From NCBI GenBank assembly GCA_033182465.1, contig CP137327.1, forward strand, positions 248,001 to 312,000: a stretch of 64,000 nucleotides of DNA, in the 5' to 3' direction. Positions 58,220 to 64,000 of the stretch are shown here, piece by piece (within the stretch, counting starts at the first letter, position 1; each line of letters opens with the position of its first letter). The position numbers were made by a program, and so were the translations under genes. The stretch comes from Sanghuangporus weigelae. Taxonomy: Eukaryota > Basidiomycota > Agaricomycetes > Hymenochaetales > Hymenochaetaceae. Under the pieces are notes generated by a model. It worked only from the letters and a program-made list of their open reading frames with translations, was not told the DNA's origin and searched no databases.

Positions 58220-60567
58220 ATGTCCCACCACCATCCCCACTCCCATTCTCATCATGAACCATCCAGACATTTCAACCGCGCTCCGGTCATCGCAGCATCG
58301 CCCCAGGACGTCGTCAACCCGCGTATACTCGACGCTAGCATCCGTGATGTAACAGAGCGTCTCTCCAACGAGCAGAAGGCAGAGGTCCTCATCCACGCAA
58401 TGAACCTCCTCAAACTCGCAAAGCAAGTACCTCTTCGCTTCGCCGCTTTCGGACAAGTCCTCTTACTGCTTACTTTTCGTATTCGCCGGCTCGGTCCGAC
58501 CGACCTTTAGCCCATTCTCACACCATATCGTCGAGAACGGCGTGCTCAGCTGTCTCCAGGTCGCCAAGCTCGGCACTCCACAGCGCGTACAAGCTCTCCT
58601 CCTGCGCGGTCGCGCACGGATGGCTGCAGGCGACATCGGGAAAGCTAGACAAGGTGCGTTTTGCCCCGACGGGATGACCAACGCGTTTACGTCTTCGCCG
58701 CCTCATTGGCCTTTCTCGCGCAGATCTGTACAAGGTCTTGGAACTCGTCCCTGACCATGCCGTCGCTAATTCGCTCCTCTCAATACCGAGCTCTGGGACG
58801 ACCGTCAACAAAGACGTGAGTGCGCCAACTTGCAATCATATGCGCGGGTGACTTTGAGGGTACTCGTCACGCTGCCCGTCGCGTTTCCACCACTGTCCTT
58901 GATCATTACTGACTGACGATGGACTACGTTCTTGCAGTCCAGGTTATGGAGCATCGAAAGCGCCTCGCGACGGCTCTCACCAGAACTATGGCGACAAATA
59001 GCTTCCTTCCTTCCACGCCGCGACCTCAAAACGCTCATGCAGATCCCTCACGTCCTCTCACGCATCGCGTTCGAGCTCGTCTTCCAAACCGTCGACCTGC
59101 ACATCGGCGTATGCCGACTCTCGGGCGAAGACAAGAACTGGGGAGACGGCGATCTCGACCATCCAGACCGTCCCGGGTACAAGCTGGAAAAACAGCTCGC
59201 GCAGCGGACGGCGGACATCGTAGCGCGGATCGTACTGGACCCGTCCTTCGCGAAGCTCATCAAGACGGTACGTATTTCGGCGGAGAGGACAGATAAAAGC
59301 CAGCATATGGCGTTCAGAGCGAACATGCTCGCGACAGCGCTGCCGAAACTCACCAACCTGCGGGAGGTCATCTTCTCAGGCTCGAACGATGTGTGGAACA
59401 AGCTGGCCGAGGTAATAACGTCAACGCATCCGCGCCTTGAATCGCTCATCATCGAGCCCGAACACGATTCCGAGCCGGTCCTCCCACACCTTACGCACCT
59501 AACGCAGTTCAAATGCGTGCGGGATCATACGAGTCACTCCCTCGGTTCATTCCTCACGCAGAACCGCAGCACGCTGAAGAAACTGTGTCTATGCGCATAC
59601 TACGCATCCTTCCCGCCCGCGCCGGCAGTTGCATTCGGCAGCCTCACGCACCTCGAGTTCGTCGGTACCGTTCCTGCGGGCACGGGCGCCGAGACGATCG
59701 CGCAGATATTCATGCTCGGCACGCAGCTCGTCTCCCTCCGCCTAAATTGCGTGCTTCTCTCAGGCATCTCTGAGCAATTCGCCAAGTTCCCCGCGGCGCT
59801 TCCGCGTCTGAAATACTTTGGTTTCCGCGTGCTGGATCATTTGGGGCCCAAGGCGACTGATCCGAACTTGTTCCCCAACATCGCTGAGTTCCTCCGCGCG
59901 CACGCTGATCTTGAGAAGCTCGAGCTTGATGTTGCCGGTGAGAGTAACCAGAAGGCGTTCGGGTACGATGCGAGCGTGCTGGGTGTCCTGCCGAGTTTGA
60001 GCAAGCTGAGGCAGTTGGCGGTGACGGTGACGAAGGATGCGAGCCCGGGCCTGTTCTCGTGGATCATCCCAAGAGGACTCCTTGCGCTGCTTCTCAACGG
60101 TGTCCCAAGAAGAAATTGCGAGCAATTCATGATCGTGCGTCTTTTTTTTACTTTAATCTTTATTCCAATATTATTCTTAACTTCATTTGCAGACGATGCG
60201 TCCTGGTCTCCCTCCAAACCTCCGATACCTAGCCCTCCTAGGGACGACAGAAGTGCGAGACGAATCCCACTTTGTCGAGACAGCGCTCCCACGCTCGCTG
60301 CGCCTCGTCAACATCTCCGATCGGTTCTACACCGTCAAACGACGCTCTCCAGCGCTTTCGCGCGCGTCCACGCCCGGGTCGCCGCCCACGCCCGTCTCGT
60401 CGTCCACGGGACCGGGGAGCACGGACGGCGGGCAGTTTGAGGGGCTGGAAGAGTGGCCGGAGAGGAGGGTGCAGCTGCATGCGGAGGAGTGGCTTGAGGC
60501 GCTCGGGTGTGAGGATGCGCTGTGGGATGATTTTGCGCCGGGGAGTTATCAGGGCGGGTGGAGGTGA
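58220..60567 (+). CDS. TPR plus F-box protein with leucine-rich C-terminal region
   Basis: Five exons, 58220-58426, 58560-58653, 58724-58815, 58938-60134 and 60193-60567, sum to 1965 nt (654 aa). It starts MSHHHPHSHSHHEPSRHF (His-rich). Two TPR-like helical hairpins follow: RLSNEQKAEVLIHAMNLLKL and RVQALLLRGRARMAAGDIGK then ARQDLYKVLELVPDHAVANS. The F-box spans LSPELWRQIASFLPRRDLKT. Leucine-rich segments follow (PKLTNLREVIFSG, HLTHLTQFKCV, SLTHLEFVGT, LVSLRLNCVLLSG, DLEKLELDVAG, LPSLSKLRQLAV). F-box proteins usually recruit substrates to SCF ubiquitin ligases. The first intron boundary (acceptor before GTCGCC) is the only in-frame choice I found. Confidence 0.82.
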
Positions 60568-62300
60568 GGCGGAGGGGCGCTCGAAGTGGTGTCCCCCACC
60601 TACATACTTTTCCTCTACCCTCTATCCGCGACTGGGAACGACACAAAAAATCGTCTCTCTGCGAAGTCTTTTCATCCCATGCATCGTCATCACCGCTTCG
60701 CTCTGGCTCTACTCGCTCTGATCTGATCTGACCTCTATCGCATATTTCTTGCTTACTTGCATTTCCCCTCCCCTCTCCTTCCTTCCTAAATTCCTTTGCT
60801 CACCTCTCCCCTTCTTCCCTTCTCTCTCTTCTCTTTCCTATTCCGTTTTATCTCACATCGCTACAACTCACTGCTCAAACGTTTCATTTCTGGCATGTCC
60901 CATATAAATAATATATACAGTAGACCACACCCTCCCCGTGCTGATATTTATCATTGTGTACCTTCTATATCTGTCTGTCTCTTCGTCTTTTTTTCATATA
61001 TGTTTTTTTATGTCTTTTTTTCTGTGACGAGAGTCTCTGTTGGTTCTAGCTCTCGGCTCTCGGCTGTTGACTCTTAGCTCTTGCTCTTAGCTCTTGCTCT
61101 AGCTTTTCAATCCATCCCCGCTCTCCTCACTTCCTCACTTCTTCTCTTCCTCACTCTTCCTTCGCCTCCCTCGTCGAGTTCCCCCGCCCTCCTGCTTTCG
61201 ACTTCTATCCCACTCATTCCGTGCCATTCCGTGCCATTCCGTGCCATCTCAGCAAGCCAGTCCGTTCCCACTAAAAAAAAATTGTACGTGCATACAAGAA
61301 CAAGAACAAGATGATGTGCCCGTGTCAGTGTATGTAGGCTACTCTATATCTCTAGAGACGGGAAGAGGGAATAAAAATGCATTTGATATTGATATTGATT
61401 TTGATATTGATTTTGATCTTGGTATTTTATTGATTTGATTAAGAAATTGGGATTGTTATTCTATTCTTTGCCCTTCGCGTCGCGTCGCGTCTGTGCTCTT
61501 CCCCCCCTCTTCGTCGTGCGTGTTGTGTTCTTGATAGATGAGTTTTTGACTTTCGAGTTCGAGTGTCTGACTTCCGAGTTTGAATTGGAATTGGAGATCG
61601 AGATCGAGGGGGTTCGGTACTTACACTCCAACACTCCAACACTCCAACCAACTATCTACACTTACCTGCTGGTCCTGGTCAGTCATCCCACCTGTCCTGT
61701 CAACTGCAGTAACTGTGCGGACCGGCACGCTCCGGACTTTACTGTGTTCGTGTTCAATACATTCATTCAATGTGCAATATTATATATATGTGGCTGTGGC
61801 AACGCGAAGGGAGCGGGAAATACCGCACCAATCAGGTACTGTATATATACGACCGGGACGGACTGTGGACTGCTCCGATTCGTCCCGGTTACATGTACTA
61901 CCGGTTACGGTTGTGGTTAAGCCCGGTTATGAACGGCTTTTTTCCTTTCCCCTTGCAAGTTGTGATTTCCGTACTTGGGAGAGGGGGGATCTTCGTTCGT
62001 AGGTTTTTCGTTATTCGTATTTCGTTTTGTTTCGTTTTGTATTTCGTATTTCGTATTTCGTATTTCGTATTTCGTTGAGCGTCGCTTGATGTTCGCGTGA
62101 GGTGTAGAATAAAGTAGAGCAGAGTAGAGCAAAGTAGAGTGGTGAGCTGTGAGGCACTGAGGATGAGATCGAGATGATGCGTGTACATGTGTACATACAG
62201 TAGTCTAGTAGTGAACGAACGTAGTGAAGGATGATTTCTTTCACTGGCAGCTTCTTCAGGCTCCTCAGCTTGTTCTTGTTATTGACGTTCATTAATATTC
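60568..62300. other. Pyrimidine-rich intergenic sequence, no gene seen
   Basis: This holds the 3' flank of the F-box gene, long CT-rich stretches, three tandem GTGCCATTCC units near 61219-61246, GATATTGATTTT repeats at 61384-61430, and an ATTTCGT array at 62020-62075. ORFs here arise from repeats. Confidence 0.6.
62020..62075. repeat. ATTTCGT heptanucleotide array
   Basis: Several tandem copies of TATTTCG, degenerate at the left edge (TTTTGTTTCG). Confidence 0.9.
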
Positions 62301-62304
62301 GATA

Positions 62305-62330
62305 CCAACCAACCAACCAACCAACCAGCC
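62305..62330. repeat. CCAA tetranucleotide microsatellite
   Basis: Six near-perfect ACCA/CCAA units. Confidence 0.9.
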
Positions 62331-62559
62331 AAGCTAAAATAAACAAATGACTACCAGACCACCAGACCACCAGCTTACCGCTACCACTTCCGCCGCCGCC
62401 GCCATCCATTATCATCAGGGCTAGCTAGCAGTACGCACGGCTAGTAGGCTCTAGTAGGCTATCGTGCGTGCTGCGCTCATGGAAATGAAATCAGAAAAAT
62501 GATATGCATCACCTGAATCTCTCCTCGTCCGTCCCGCTGCCAAGCACAGCGGATATCAT

Positions 62560-62745
62560 CTCCAGACTCGATCTGTTATGTTTCGGGACTGGATGGGTTT
62601 CACCTCACCGCAAGAGTTCAGTGCACTCGTACGTACGCACAGAACTAATATTAATCACCCGCATGTACTGATACAATGTGTGTCCGCATCACTAATAACA
62701 CTTAGGGATTGATGCCATGCAGCCAAACCGAAACGAAATGACCAC
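62560..62745 (+). repeat. Unclassified dispersed repeat, copy R1 (partial)
   Basis: It shares GCAAGAGTTCAGTGCACTCG and the following ACGTACGC with the inverted copy R2 (about 27 of 29 bases by eye). ACTGATACAATG and CTTAGGGATT are further landmarks. Confidence 0.7.
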
Positions 62746-62899
62746 CAGACCGCCAGCCTACCACTACCACCGCCACAGCCGCCACAGCCATTATTAGTCG
62801 CTAGCAAGCAGTGTACGCGCGAAATGATCCATGACTACATCCATTGCTGATAATCTAAGCGGGTTAATAAATTGTGGACTGGACACGGGCATCCGACCG

Positions 62900-63300
62900 T
62901 TCATCATGAGTCTGAGCCCATCCTAGGCCAAGGCATAGTTTCGTCGGTGGCAAGGTAAGAATGATCTTCGACGACTCTTGAAGAGGAGAGGAAGATATCG
63001 ATGTTCTAAACTGCGTGAGTGTGATATGAGCGCAATGAGCGCATCCATGACCTCCTGCGCGACTCATTGCAGACACGACACAGTATTGAGTGTACGTAGG
63101 TCGCTCGATATCAACCCGCACGCAATCCGGTGGGCAGCATGCAAATCATATTTTCATTTCGCTTCATACATGCTCTCTGTTCGACTCAAGTTTAAATCCC
63201 CAAGTAACACATAGATTGTATTAGTACTAGCGGTGATTGGTTCGGTACTCATGCAAACGCGTACGTGCGAGTACACTGAACTCTTGCATGGATATCTGCT
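62900..63300 (-). repeat. Unclassified dispersed repeat, copy R2 (inverted)
   Basis: Read on the minus strand it follows the order of R3: GCATGTATGAAGCGAAAT, CGGATTGCGTGCGGGTTGAT, CGAGCGACCTACGTAC, GAGTCGCGCAGGAGGTCATG, CGCAGTTTAGAACATC and CGAAGATCATTCTTACCTTG. It is an inverted relative of R3 and R4. Confidence 0.75.
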
Positions 63301-63399
63301 GTACTTGGCAATGGGACGAGGAGAGATTCGGATGATGCATATCATATCATATCATTCCCATGAACGTCAGTACGTACGGTAGCCTTCTAGCACTAGCCG

Positions 63400-63692
63400 T
63401 ACCATTTAGCATACGCTGGATACGTACGTACAAGTTTGTTTGCATGCGCACCCTTAGGGATTCAAGCTCGGATCGAAATGCATGAAGCGAAATTTATCAA
63501 CTTGTCATCGGATTGGGTGCGGGTTGATACCGAGTGACCTACGTACGCTGTGTCATGTCCGCAGTGAGTCGTGCAGGAGGTCTTGTATCAGTTACGCTCG
63601 CATCACATACGCGCAGTTTAGACATCTTTTCCTTCGAGAGTGACCGAAGATCATTCTTGCCTTGATCGGCTCGGGCTCAGGCTCGCGAACCA
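63400..63692 (+). repeat. Unclassified dispersed repeat, copy R3 (direct)
   Basis: Landmarks in order: CCTTAGGGATTCAAGCTCGG, GCATGAAGCGAAAT, TCGGATTGGGTGCGGGTTGA, CGAGTGACCTACGTAC, GAGTCGTGCAGGAGGTCTTG, CGCAGTTTAGACATC and CGAAGATCATTCTTGCCTTG. Confidence 0.75.
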
Positions 63693-63699
63693 ATACTCT

Positions 63700-63985
63700 G
63701 TATCAATGCGTTTAAATATCGGGACTAGGTGGGATGCACTGCACGCCATTATTGCACTCGTACGTACAGACGTGTTTGATGAATACCGAACCAATCACTG
63801 CAAGTTCTTATCATCACTTTAGGATTCAAGCTCAAATGAGTCTCGGAATAAGATAAAGTAAGTCTGACCTGCCTCCGGTGAGGATTGATGCCGAGCGAAC
63901 CCAAGCTACCTGTGTTTGCAGTAGTATGCCGCCACCATGGGTCCATTGCGCTCATCATACTCGCCCTTATCATTCTCTCTCATCA
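63700..63985 (+). repeat. Unclassified dispersed repeat, copy R4 (direct, diverged)
   Basis: It has ATCGGGACTAGGTGGGATGC (compare R1), GCACTCGTACGTAC, TACCGAACCAATCACTG (compare R2), TTAGGATTCAAGCTC (compare R3), and GGTGAGGATTGATGCCGAGC. It may continue past the window edge. Confidence 0.65.
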
Positions 63986-64000
63986 TCGTTAATTGCCAAA

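Noticed and set aside
61435-62002. Overlapping 140-161-codon ORFs in the right intergenic region
   Set aside because: They consist of translated simple repeats and pyrimidine tracts, with no conserved sequence or splice context.

Overview
The window is genomic DNA of a filamentous basidiomycete, most likely a wood- or litter-decaying agaricomycete. The evidence is dense short spliceosomal introns (about 48-65 nt, GT-AG), two secreted glucuronoyl esterases (CE15), an aryl-alcohol-dehydrogenase-type reductase, and four copies of a lineage-restricted protein family that I read as DUF7330. No bacterial-style operons, CRISPR arrays or rRNA/tRNA genes were seen. All assignments come from reading the sequence; no search was run.

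Layout. (1) 0.15-7 kb holds a tandem segmental duplication. Each unit carries a secreted class 3 lipase (minus strand) followed by Upf1-like helicase sequence. In the left unit the helicase is reduced to a deleted remnant; in the right unit it runs into an intact gene. (2) 5.7-12.5 kb has two head-to-tail paralogous superfamily 1 helicases with an N-terminal region resembling a degenerate exonuclease fold. (3) 13-26 kb is an accessory block: two complete DUF7330 genes, a deleted DUF7330 remnant, two complete CE15 genes, an isolated terminal CE15 exon on the opposite strand, and one pepsin-like aspartic protease lying in opposite orientation between the two CE15 genes. (4) 26-52 kb is mostly conserved housekeeping sequence: an amino-acid/GABA-type permease, an ARMT1/DUF89 protein, an unknown basic protein, an M28 peptidase, the nucleoporin Nup192, a pyridoxal-reductase-like AKR, a third DUF7330 gene, an aryl-alcohol-dehydrogenase-like AKR, and the exosome nuclease Dis3/Rrp44. 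(5) 51.8-58.2 kb is gene-poor and rich in simple repeats. (6) 58.2-60.6 kb is a TPR plus F-box protein. (7) 60.6-64 kb is gene-free, first pyrimidine-rich and then built of diverged direct and inverted copies of an unrecognised repeat of about 300-400 bp.

The most notable points are: two consecutive microexons (11 and 9 nt) that together encode the signature motif of the DUF89 protein; a 15-nt microexon beside the catalytic-Asp motif of both lipases; repeated physical pairing of DUF7330 with CE15; a possible split of the DUF7330 proteins into PPxY-bearing members and one member ending in a prenylation-type CaaX box; and the repeat family at the right end. Exon chains for both lipases, three DUF7330 genes, the aspartic protease, the AKR9-type reductase and the F-box gene were assembled by eye and sum to multiples of three. 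Other gene models have approximate internal exon boundaries.
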